Assembly (NCBI RefSeq): GCF_003852515.1
Contig: NZ_QAJK01000120.1
Coordinates: 1 to 64,000 of the forward strand
From: Variovorax sp. KBW07
GTDB lineage: Bacteria; Pseudomonadota; Gammaproteobacteria; Burkholderiales; Burkholderiaceae_C
Direction: 5' to 3'
Length of the DNA: 64,000 nt
Position numbers and translations under genes: made by a program. Positions 40,922 through 48,461 of the stretch are shown here, piece after piece (within the stretch, counting starts at the first letter, position 1; each line of letters begins with the position of its first letter). Under the pieces are notes generated by a model. That model did no database searches. It was not told the origin of the DNA and saw nothing but the letters and a program-made list of their open reading frames with translations.

Positions 40922-42147
40922 GCAAGGTTGCACTACCCACCAAAGGTCCGCTGCTGAGCGGCAAGGGCTGGACGGCCTTCTTCGTCGCGCTCATCGTGGT
41001 GTGCGCGGTGGCGCCGGTACTCAACATCTGGGTGCCGGTCGACAGCCCGCTGCACATGAGCGACTACGCCGTGGCGCTGGTCGGCAAGATCATGTGCTAC
41101 GCCATCTGCGCGTTGGCCATGGACCTGATCTGGGGCTACACCGGCATTCTTTCGCTGGGCCACGGCCTCTTCTTCGCGCTCGGCGGCTACATGATGGGCA
41201 TGTACCTCATGCGCCAGATCGGCCGCGACGGCAACTACAAGAGCGACCTGCCCGACTTCATGGTGTTCCTCGACTGGAAGACGCTGCCCTGGCACTGGAC
41301 CTTCAGCGACAGCTTCATCGCCACGCTGGTCCTCATCGTCGCGGTGCCGGGCCTCATCGCCTTCGTGTTCGGCTTCTTCGCCTTCCGCTCGCGCATCAAG
41401 GGCGTGTACTTCTCGATCATCACGCAGGCCATGACCTTCGCGGCGATGCTGCTGTTCTTCCGCAACGAGACGGGCTTCGGCGGCAACAACGGCTTTACCG
41501 ACTTCAAGCGCATCCTGAACATTCCCATTGCCACGCAAGAGATGCGCATGACGCTCTTCGCGCTCACCGGCCTCACGCTGCTCGGCTTCTTCCTGTTCGC
41601 CAAGTGGCTCATCGGCAGCAAGTTCGGCCGCGTGCTGCAGGCCATCCGCGATGCCGAAACGCGCGTGATGTTCTCGGGCTACAACCCGCTGCCGTACAAG
41701 CTCACCATCTGGGTCATCTCTGCCGTGATGTGCGGCGTGGCCGGTGCGCTGTATGTGCCGCAGGTCGGCATCATCAACCCCGGTGAAATGAGCGCGGCGA
41801 ATTCCATCGAGATCGCGATCTGGGCGGCAGTGGGTGGGCGCGCCACGCTGATCGGGCCGATCATCGGCGCCTTCATCGTCAACGGCGCGAAGAGCTGGCT
41901 CACCGTGGCCTACCCCGAGTACTGGCTGTACTTCCTGGGCGCCTTGTTCATTGCTGTCACGCTGTTCCTGCCGAACGGCATCGTGGGTCTGGTGAAGAAG
42001 TGGTTGTCGCGCGAGAAGAAGGCAGCGCCTGCCGATGCGGCCGATGCGGTGCAGGAGGCACGCCGCGCGGTGGCAACGGAGCAGGGCGTGGAGCCCGATG
42101 CACTGCTGGCCTCGTTGCCCGTGGACGCGAAGGGAGCCCGCACATGA
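40918..42147 (+). CDS. urtC: urea ABC transporter permease UrtC
   Basis: Second membrane subunit. The 409-residue product has about ten helices and the LivM-type blocks ALAMDLIWGYTGILSLGHGL, GVYFSIITQAMTFAAMLLFF and ETGFGGNNGFTDF, then a polar Ala-rich C-terminal tail (about 370-409). It overlaps urtB upstream and urtD downstream (ATGA at 42144-42147), so all three are translationally coupled. Confidence 0.95.
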   Translation: MSKVALPTKGPLLSGKGWTAFFVALIVVCAVAPVLNIWVPVDSPLHMSDYAVALVGKIMCYAICALAMDLIWGYTGILSLGHGLFFALGGYMMGMYLMRQIGRDGNYKSDLPDFMVFLDWKTLPWHWTFSDSFIATLVLIVAVPGLIAFVFGFFAFRSRIKGVYFSIITQAMTFAAMLLFFRNETGFGGNNGFTDFKRILNIPIATQEMRMTLFALTGLTLLGFFLFAKWLIGSKFGRVLQAIRDAETRVMFSGYNPLPYKLTIWVISAVMCGVAGALYVPQVGIINPGEMSAANSIEIAIWAAVGGRATLIGPIIGAFIVNGAKSWLTVAYPEYWLYFLGALFIAVTLFLPNGIVGLVKKWLSREKKAAPADAADAVQEARRAVATEQGVEPDALLASLPVDAKGART

Positions 42148-43022
42148 CGCCCGACCTGATGGAAGCCGGCGCCGAGCGCGCCGCACGCGCCCAGGGCGCC
42201 GTCTACAACAGCGGCAGCACCGAATCGGGTGGCCGCGCCGCCGACTTCGGCCGCCACGTCACGCCGGGCGAAGTCGACGTGACGCACGGCCGCATCCTGT
42301 ACCTGGAAGACGTGAGCGTGAGCTTCGACGGCTTCAAGGCCATCAACAAGCTCTCGCTCGACATCGCACCGGGCGAGCTGCGCTGCATCATCGGCCCGAA
42401 CGGTGCCGGCAAGACGACGATGATGGACATCATCACCGGCAAGACCCGGCCCGACTCGGGCACGGTGTTCTTCGGCAGCACCATCGACCTGTTGCGCCAC
42501 CGCGAGGCCGACATTGCGCAGCTGGGCATCGGCCGCAAGTTCCAGAAGCCGACGGTGTTCGAGCACCTGACCGTGTTCGAGAACCTCGAGCTGGCGCTCA
42601 AGACCAACAAGGGCGTTCGCGCCTCGATGCTGTTCAAGCTCGACTCGGCGCAGAGCGACCGACTGGCCGAAGTGCTGGAGACGATTCACCTGGCCGACAG
42701 CGTGTCGCGCCTGGCGGGCAACCTGAGCCACGGCCAGAAGCAGTGGCTCGAAATCGGCATGCTGCTGATGCAGGACCCGAAGCTGCTGCTGCTCGACGAG
42801 CCGGTGGCGGGCATGACCGATGAAGAGACGGCCCGCACGGCCGAACTGTTCCTTACCCTCAAGGGCAAGCATTCGCTGATGGTGGTGGAGCACGACATGA
42901 GCTTCATCCGCACCATTTCCGAAATCGTCACCGTGCTGTGCGACGGCTCCGTGCTGGCGCAAGGCACGCTCGACGAAGTGCAGGCCGACGAACGCGTGAT
43001 CGAGGTTTATCTTGGGCGCTGA
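42144..43022 (+). CDS. urtD: urea ABC transporter ATP-binding protein UrtD
   Basis: First ATPase of the urea importer. In the 292-residue product, after a polar N-terminal extension of about 50 residues, come Walker A IIGPNGAGKTTMMD, the Q-loop IGRKFQKPTVFEHLTVFENL, the signature LSHGQKQWLEIG, Walker B LLLLDEPVAGM and the H-loop VVEHDM. LSHGQKQWLEIG is typical of UrtD. A 543-base repeat island (43023-43565) separates it from urtE, although the other urt genes overlap. Confidence 0.95.
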   Translation: MTPDLMEAGAERAARAQGAVYNSGSTESGGRAADFGRHVTPGEVDVTHGRILYLEDVSVSFDGFKAINKLSLDIAPGELRCIIGPNGAGKTTMMDIITGKTRPDSGTVFFGSTIDLLRHREADIAQLGIGRKFQKPTVFEHLTVFENLELALKTNKGVRASMLFKLDSAQSDRLAEVLETIHLADSVSRLAGNLSHGQKQWLEIGMLLMQDPKLLLLDEPVAGMTDEETARTAELFLTLKGKHSLMVVEHDMSFIRTISEIVTVLCDGSVLAQGTLDEVQADERVIEVYLGR

Positions 43023-43049
43023 GATGGTCGCTGCTGTTGTCCGGGGTTC

Positions 43050-43233
43050 GGCGATGGAGGTTGAGTCCTTGGGCGGCCGACGTCACCGGCCCTTCGGGCT
43101 TCCCTGCGCTGCTCACGACGGGCGGGGTCTCGCAGAACTCGCTTCGCTCAAACAGCTGCGAGCCCTGATCCGCCCATCGCTCCGCTGCTCGGCGGTGCCT
43201 CAACGGCCGCCCAAGGACTCAACCTCCATCGCC
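43050..43233. repeat. palindromic unit A of the urtD-urtE repeat island
   Basis: Its ends are a perfect 30-bp inverted repeat: GGCGATGGAGGTTGAGTCCT plus ten more bases (43050-43079) against the complement (43204-43233). The interior (43086-43171) matches the interior of unit B in inverse orientation over 86 bases with about seven mismatches. No protein is encoded. The stretch is neither an IS nor a gene remnant that I recognise; it looks like a miniature palindromic element. Confidence 0.85.
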
Positions 43234-43287
43234 TTATTCAGCGCCGTAGTTGATCGCCCCTCTTCGGCGCCTTGTCCCCATGTATTC

Positions 43288-43325
43288 CTCCCTCTCCCTT
43301 CGGGAGAGGGTTGGGGTGAGGGCAG
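43288..43325. repeat. single REP-like unit within the island
   Basis: CTCCCTCTCCCTTCGGGAGA followed by GGGTTGGGGTGAGGGC is one half of the repeat pairs seen at 39185 and 51135. It lies between palindromic units A and B. Confidence 0.8.
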
Positions 43326-43345
43326 CAGCCTCAACGCCACGGCAA

Positions 43346-43533
43346 GCGCCCGGTATGCGGCACGGCGCGCTCAGCCCCTCTGGGCCGCCGAGGAGCGCAG
43401 CGTTTCGCGGATCAGGGCTCGCAGCTGTTTGAGCGCAGCGAGTTCTGCGAGACCCCGCGAAACGCGAGCACCGCAGGGAAGCCCGAAGGGCCGGCACAGC
43501 GGGGCTGAGCGCGCCGTGCCGCGTACCGGGCGC
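43346..43533. repeat. palindromic unit B of the urtD-urtE repeat island
   Basis: Outer arms are a 33-bp inverted repeat with one mismatch (GCGCCCGGTATGCGGCACGG plus 13 bases at 43346-43378, against 43501-43533). An inner 11-bp arm pair GCGTTTCGCGG/CCGCGAAACGC (43400-43410, 43455-43465) flanks the core. The core shares about 92% identity with unit A in reverse orientation. It has no coding capacity. It ends about 30 bases before urtE. Confidence 0.85.
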
Positions 43534-43565
43534 CTCTGCCAAAGTCAAAAGGAAGGCGTCCCAAA

Positions 43566-44258
43566 ATGCTGACAGTAAAAAACATCCACCAGTACTACGG
43601 CGGCTCCCACATCCTAAGAGACGTGAGCTTCCAGGCCACCCTCGGCAAGGTCACCGTGCTGCTCGGCCGCAACGGCGTAGGCAAGACCACGCTGCTGAAA
43701 TCGCTTATGGGCCTCGTCCCCATCAAGAGCGGCAGCATCGAACTCGAAGGCAAGCCCATCCAGAAGGCCACGCCCTACGACCGCGCAAGAGCAGGCATAG
43801 GCTTCGTCCCGCAGGGCAGAGAAATTTTCGCAAGGCTCACGGTAGAAGAAAACCTGCGCATGGGCCTGGCCTACAAGAGCGGCAGCACGCCCATTCCCGC
43901 CGAGCTGTACGAACTGTTCCCCGTGCTCAAGCAGATGATCAACAGAAGAGGCGGCGACCTCTCCGGCGGCCAGCAACAGCAGCTCGCCATTGCGCGCGCC
44001 CTTGCGCCCAAGCCCAGGCTGCTCATCCTCGACGAGCCCACCGAAGGCATCCAGCCCAGCATCATCAAGGACATCGGCCGCGTCATCCGCATGCTCGCCG
44101 ACCGCGGCGACATGGCCATCGTGCTCTGCGAGCAGTACTACGATTTTGCGCAGGAGCTGGCCGACGACTACCTCGTCATGGAGCGCGGCGAAGTCATTGC
44201 CCGTGGCCTGGGCAAGGACATGGAAGCGCAGGGTGTGCGCCAGCTCGTGGCCATCTGA
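43566..44258 (+). CDS. urtE: urea ABC transporter ATP-binding protein UrtE
   Basis: Second ATPase of the urea importer. The 230-residue product opens MLTVKNIHQYYGGSHILRDV, has Walker A LLGRNGVGKTTLLKSLMG, signature DLSGGQQQQLAIARAL, Walker B LLILDEPTEGIQPSII and H-loop LCEQYYDFA, matching UrtE. AAGGAAGG precedes ATG 43566. Several AGA/AGG arginine codons occur, unusual for this window. Separation from urtD by a repeat island suggests that its expression could be reduced or independent. Confidence 0.95.
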   Translation: MLTVKNIHQYYGGSHILRDVSFQATLGKVTVLLGRNGVGKTTLLKSLMGLVPIKSGSIELEGKPIQKATPYDRARAGIGFVPQGREIFARLTVEENLRMGLAYKSGSTPIPAELYELFPVLKQMINRRGGDLSGGQQQQLAIARALAPKPRLLILDEPTEGIQPSIIKDIGRVIRMLADRGDMAIVLCEQYYDFAQELADDYLVMERGEVIARGLGKDMEAQGVRQLVAI

Positions 44259-44328
44259 CCCCTCTGGGCAGTGCCCGCAAAGCCACGCCGATACAGGGCG
44301 TCCGGCATCTGCGTATCGGCACGATTTC

Positions 44329-44345
44329 AGGGTTTACCCTAAAAT
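44329..44345 (+). promoter_or_regulatory. AGGGTTTACCCT dyad with TAAAAT, probable promoter region of the MFS gene
   Basis: AGGGTTTACCCT (44329-44340) runs directly into TAAAAT (44340-44345), a good -10 hexamer, about 45 bases before the GTG start. No clear -35 is seen at 17 bases. The dyad core resembles that of the 24-bp palindrome before the MFS gene at 60620. Confidence 0.4.
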
Positions 44346-44391
44346 CGCGGCTCTGCCCGTCGCCGCCGGGCATCCTCCCAGGAGCCTGGCC

Positions 44392-45657
44392 GTGAACGCC
44401 TCCCCACCCGCGCTGGACAGCGCGGACACCGACATTTCCGCTTCCTCTTCCTCTTCGACGCCTGCGTCGGCCACATCGCCCCCCAATTTCCTGAGGGCGG
44501 TGCTCGCGCTCGGCGTCGGCGGCTTTGCCATCGGCACCGGCGAGTTCGTCATCATGGGCTTGCTGCCCGAAGTCGCGAAAGACATCGACGTCAGCATTCC
44601 CCAGGCCGGCCACGTCATCAGCGCCTATGCGCTCGGCGTGGTCATCGGCGCACCCGTGCTGGCGGTGCTGGCCGCCGGCTGGGGCCGCCGCGCATTGCTC
44701 ATCGCGCTCATGGCCGTGTTCGCCGCCGGCAACTTCGCCAGCGCATTGGCGCCGGGCTACATGTCGCTGAACCTGCTGCGCTTTGCGACAGGGCTGCCGC
44801 ACGGCACCTACTTCGGGGTTGCGGCACTCGTGGCCGCCACGCTCGCGCCGCCGGGGCGCCGGGCCCGCGCCGTGGGCCTCGTGATGCTGGGGCTCACCGG
44901 CGCCACGCTGGTCGGGGTGCCCATTGCCGCATGGCTCGGCCAGCTCTTCGGCTGGCGCGCGGCCTTCGTGTTCGTCGGCGTCATCGCGCTGGTCGCCGTA
45001 GTGCTGCTGCGCCGCGACATTCCCGACATCGCGGCACCCGCGGGCGCCAGCCCGTGGCGCGAACTCGGCGCGCTCAAGCGCAAGCAGGTGTGGTTCACGC
45101 TCGGCATCGGCGCCATCGGCTTCGGCGGCATGTTCGCGGTGTTCAGCTACATCAAGCCCACGCTCACCGAAGTGGCCGGCCTGCCGCTGGGCGGCGTGCC
45201 TTTCGTGCTCGCGCTGTTCGGCCTCGGCATGGTCATGGGCAACCTGGTCGGTTCGCGGCTGGCCGACAAGTCGCTGATGCGCACCATCGGCGGCCTGCTG
45301 GTCTACGCGGCGCTGGTGCTGGCGATGTTCACCTTCGCGGCGCACAACGTGTACACAGCGGCGTTCAACGTGTTCCTGATCGGCACCACCGTCGCCATCG
45401 GCCCGGCCCTGCAGATCCGCCTGATGGACGTGGCCGGCGATGCGCAAACGCTGGCCGCCGCGCTCAACCATTCGGCCTTCAACATGGCCAATGCGCTGGG
45501 CGCGTGGCTCGGCGGCGTGGCCATTGCCGCGGGCCTGGGCTGGACCTCGACCGGCTGGGTCGGCGCATTGCTGGCGCTGGCGGGCATGGGCGTGTTCGGC
45601 TGGGCCATTGCCAGCGCGCGCGCCGAGGCGCGGCAGCCGAGCACGGTGGCCTGCTGA
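44392..45657 (+). CDS. DHA1-type MFS exporter
   Basis: The 421-residue product has 12 hydrophobic helices after a Ser/Thr-rich tail of about 30 residues. The N-terminal half reads GVGGFAIGTGEFVIMGLLPE and the loop 2-3 region is LAAGWGRRALLIALM, as in the YdhP/AraJ-like branch of sugar-efflux or drug transporters. GTG 44392 is supported by AGGAG seven bases upstream. Its substrate is unknown. The gene converges with the anti-sigma factor gene. Confidence 0.9.
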   Translation: MNASPPALDSADTDISASSSSSTPASATSPPNFLRAVLALGVGGFAIGTGEFVIMGLLPEVAKDIDVSIPQAGHVISAYALGVVIGAPVLAVLAAGWGRRALLIALMAVFAAGNFASALAPGYMSLNLLRFATGLPHGTYFGVAALVAATLAPPGRRARAVGLVMLGLTGATLVGVPIAAWLGQLFGWRAAFVFVGVIALVAVVLLRRDIPDIAAPAGASPWRELGALKRKQVWFTLGIGAIGFGGMFAVFSYIKPTLTEVAGLPLGGVPFVLALFGLGMVMGNLVGSRLADKSLMRTIGGLLVYAALVLAMFTFAAHNVYTAAFNVFLIGTTVAIGPALQIRLMDVAGDAQTLAAALNHSAFNMANALGAWLGGVAIAAGLGWTSTGWVGALLALAGMGVFGWAIASARAEARQPSTVAC

Positions 45658-45686
45658 GTTCCGCTCGCGCCACCGTCCACTGAGGG

Positions 45687-46385
45687 CTAGGGGCGCGCGA
45701 CGGCCGGCGCGGTGCGCTCGCGCATCAGCGACGCGAAGTTCTGCAGCTCGGCCGCATTCAGGTCCGACACCGCCCAGGCCTGCATGCCGCCCTGGGTCCA
45801 GCGCATGAGCTGGTAGCCCTGCCTGGTGGAGAGCACAGGCGCCGCCGGCTTGGCATCCGCCGCCGCGGGCCAATAAAAGAGATTGATGACGTGCGGCCCC
45901 GACCGGTAGACCAATGCGGCCACCGTGCGCCCATCGAGGTAGTCGAGCCGCCCGCCCGTCAGCGGAAAGCCTTCGGCCGCCAGGTCGACCACGGGCGGCG
46001 AGAAATCGAGCTTGCCCGCAAACCACGGCTTCACCGTGTGCTGGTCGGACGAGGCCACGTCGGCCAGGTGCGATGCCATCAACGAGCGCACGTGGTTGCC
46101 CGTGACCGCTTCGGCGAGCACGTCCTGCGGTGGCACCGGGCTCGCCAGCAGGACGAGCGCCAGGCCCCATGCCGTTGCCGCGCCGGTGCCGAACCAGGCC
46201 AGGCCCTTCCATGCGTCGCGTGTCTTTCGAGGCGGTGCTGACACCGACACCGGTACCGGCGCAGCGGCGGCCGCCTCGGCCCGCACCGACTGGCGGATGC
46301 GCTCCGCCAGCCCCTCGGGCGGTGCGTGCCGCTGCGCATGCCGGCGAATCAGCGGGCCCAGTTCGTCGTTGTCAGAAGCCTGCAT
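45687..46385 (-). CDS. transmembrane anti-sigma factor
   Basis: The 232-residue product has a cytoplasmic N-terminal part with a helical, His-containing segment (LGPLIRRHAQRHAPPEGLAERI), one membrane helix (FGTGAATAWGLALVLLASP, about 66-84) and an extracytoplasmic beta-rich domain (GGRLDYLDGRTVAALVYRSG). This is the layout of anti-sigma proteins that hold ECF sigma factors. It lies directly downstream of, and overlaps by 14 bases, the ECF sigma gene, which here carries a nonsense codon. The signal is unknown. Confidence 0.85.
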   Translation of the reverse strand: MQASDNDELGPLIRRHAQRHAPPEGLAERIRQSVRAEAAAAAPVPVSVSAPPRKTRDAWKGLAWFGTGAATAWGLALVLLASPVPPQDVLAEAVTGNHVRSLMASHLADVASSDQHTVKPWFAGKLDFSPPVVDLAAEGFPLTGGRLDYLDGRTVAALVYRSGPHVINLFYWPAAADAKPAAPVLSTRQGYQLMRWTQGGMQAWAVSDLNAAELQNFASLMRERTAPAVARP

Positions 46386-46938
46386 GGTGTGTCCTTTCTC
46401 CCGAGCCGCCGGGGCGTTCCGCGCGCAGGCTGTCGCGCAGCAGGGCGCGTGCGCGCGACAGGCGCGACATCACCGTGCCCAGCGGCACGCCGGCAATGCG
46501 TGCGATGTCTTCGTAGCGCATCTCTTCCAGTTCGCGCAGCACGATGACCTCGCGGTAGACCGGCGGCAATGCGTCGATGGCGGCGTTGACGCGCTCGCCT
46601 TGCGCGCGCTGTTCCCACAGCCGCGCCGGATCGCCCGCATCGGCCGAAGCCGGCGCGCCTGCCGATTCGCTGTCGCGCAGCTCATCGAATTCCACCTGGT
46701 CGGCCAACTGCCGGTTCTGCCGCATCCAGTCGTAGCAGGCATTGCGCACGATGCCGAGCAGCCATGGCCGCGCGCTCTAGCCGCGCAATCCGTCGAAGAA
46801 ACGGAACGCGCGCAGGTACGCCTCCTGCACCGCGTCGTCGGCCAATTGGTCGTCGCGCAGAAGCCAGCGCGCAAGGTTCCACGCCGCATCGAGATGCGGC
46901 AGCGCGGCGGCTTCGAACTGGCGTGTGCGGTCGATCAA
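46372..46938 (-). pseudogene. ECF sigma-70 factor interrupted by an in-frame amber codon
   Basis: From TTG 46938 the frame reads MIDRTRQFEAAALPHLDAAW and on through a normal region 2 (DDQLADDAVQEAYLRAFRFF), then hits TAG at 46777-46779 (codon 54) within GLRG*SARPWLLGIVRN. The same frame then continues to a complete region 4 (YEDIARIAGVPLGTVMSRLS) and stops at 46372. Family members read GESARPWLL or GDARPWLL here, so one base change (GAG to TAG) explains it. AGGAAGAAGAAG precedes the TTG. A downstream GTG (46749) could give only a region-4 fragment. Full length would be 188 codons, normal for ECF sigma factors. Confidence 0.8.
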
Positions 46939-47075
46939 TGGGCTTCTTCTTCCTGCATGACGTGGCGGCCCCGCGCTTTATTCCCACTTTTTTTCAACGA
47001 CCTGCAGGGAATAAGCAGGGCACGCCATGCGTCATGCCCTGTGCAGATTTTGCGCTTCACCAGGAGTTTTTCACC

Positions 47076-48386
47076 ATGACCGCCACGTCTCGCTTCATTC
47101 GATTCACCCGACTCACCCGCATCCTCATTGCGCTCGCGGCCCTGTCCGCCTTCGCCGCCACGGCTTCCGCCGCCGGCCCCAAGGCCTACGTAGGCAACTT
47201 CAAGGACAGCACCGTCAGCGTGATCGATACCGGCAGCGAAGCCGTCATCGCCACCGTGCCCGTTGCCGCCGGGCCGGACGGCATCGTGGTTTCCGCCAAC
47301 GGCCGCGATGTGTATGTCAGCGGCTCCAGCGCGTCGGCGGTGAGCCAGATCGACACCGCCTCCGACCGCGTGGCGCGCAGCATCGACGTCGGCAAAGGGC
47401 CGCAGGGCCTGGCGCTCACGCCCGACGGCAAGTGGCTGCTGGTGGCGGTCAACGGCGACGACCGCATGGCCTTCATCGACACCGCGACGCATGCCGTGAG
47501 CGCCAGCGTGCCGGTGCCCAAGCCGCACACCATCGCCGTGCAGCCCGATGGGCGGCTGGCCTACGTGGCGTCGCAGGAGCCGGGGCATTTCGCGCTCGTC
47601 GTCATCGACCTGGCGGCGCGCAAGGTGGTCACCGAGCTGCCGCTCGACAAGGCGCCGCGCGACCTGGAGTTCGGCCCCGACGGCAAGGCGCTGTACCTCA
47701 CGCTGGCGGGCGTGCCGGCGGTGCAGGTGCTGGACGCGGCAACCAACCAGTGGGGCAAGGCGATTCCCACCGGTGTCTCGCCGCACATCGCCCAGCATTT
47801 CGCCGGCATGGCAAGCGGCGTGGTGGTGGTGCAGGGCCCCGGCGAAGTGATGCTGTTCGACCCCGCCGCGCGCACGGCGGTGCGCAGCATCGGCGTGGGC
47901 AAGCAGCCGCACTGGCTCGACCTCTCGGCCGACGGCAAGAAGCTGTGGGTGAGCAATGAGGGCTCCAACGACGTCAGCGTGGTCGACCTGGCGGGCGGGC
48001 CGATGCGCACCGTGGCCGTGGGCAACGCGCCGCGCAAGATCGCGGTGCAGCGCACGGGCGCTTCACAAGGTAACTCGCAAGGCACCTCGCAGAGCACCTC
48101 GCAGAGTGGGCATGCCGCCGGATCGGCGCACGTGGCCATCCGCAACTTCGCCTTCGAGCCCGCGCAGATCACCATCAGCGTCGGCCAGACCCTGACCTGG
48201 CAGAACGACGACGGCGCGCCGCACGGCGTGGTCTTCAAGGACGGCACGACGGGCATCGACCTGCTGCTGCCCGGCAAGGCCTTTGCCCGCAGCTTCGACA
48301 AGCCGGGCGTGTACGACTACGCCTGCTCGGTGCACCCGTACATGACGGCGCGCGTCACGGTGGTGGCGCGGCAGTCCCGGTCGTGA
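47076..48386 (+). CDS. YVTN-family beta-propeller protein with C-terminal cupredoxin domain
   Basis: The 436-residue product has a Sec signal peptide (LTRILIALAALSAFAATASA-AGP), then seven or so YVTN-type propeller blades (KAYVGNFKDSTVSVIDTGSE; KKLWVSNEGSNDVSVVDLAG), a low-complexity Ser/Gln linker near 328-345, and a cupredoxin domain. Type 1 copper ligands are visible: His in DDGAPHGVVF and Cys, His and Met in YDYACSVHPYMTARV. It is likely periplasmic and possibly electron-transferring. CAGGAG precedes ATG 47076. It is divergent from the ECF sigma/anti-sigma pair, of which it may be a target. Confidence 0.88.
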   Translation: MTATSRFIRFTRLTRILIALAALSAFAATASAAGPKAYVGNFKDSTVSVIDTGSEAVIATVPVAAGPDGIVVSANGRDVYVSGSSASAVSQIDTASDRVARSIDVGKGPQGLALTPDGKWLLVAVNGDDRMAFIDTATHAVSASVPVPKPHTIAVQPDGRLAYVASQEPGHFALVVIDLAARKVVTELPLDKAPRDLEFGPDGKALYLTLAGVPAVQVLDAATNQWGKAIPTGVSPHIAQHFAGMASGVVVVQGPGEVMLFDPAARTAVRSIGVGKQPHWLDLSADGKKLWVSNEGSNDVSVVDLAGGPMRTVAVGNAPRKIAVQRTGASQGNSQGTSQSTSQSGHAAGSAHVAIRNFAFEPAQITISVGQTLTWQNDDGAPHGVVFKDGTTGIDLLLPGKAFARSFDKPGVYDYACSVHPYMTARVTVVARQSRS

Positions 48387-48461
48387 ACCGCCGGGTTGAC
48401 AGGAGCGAGCGAGGCGAACGATATTGCCGTGGATGAGCCATGTGGACAGCGTCGCGTGCGA

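Noticed and set aside
37469-40933. 1154-codon open frame on the minus strand opposite urtA-urtB
   Set aside because: It is antisense to clearly identified urt genes and lacks any recognisable protein motif; long antisense frames are expected with this G/C-biased codon use.
43023-43565. An insertion sequence or gene remnant in the urtD-urtE gap
   Set aside because: No transposase-like frame or target duplication is visible; the content is explained by palindromic units.
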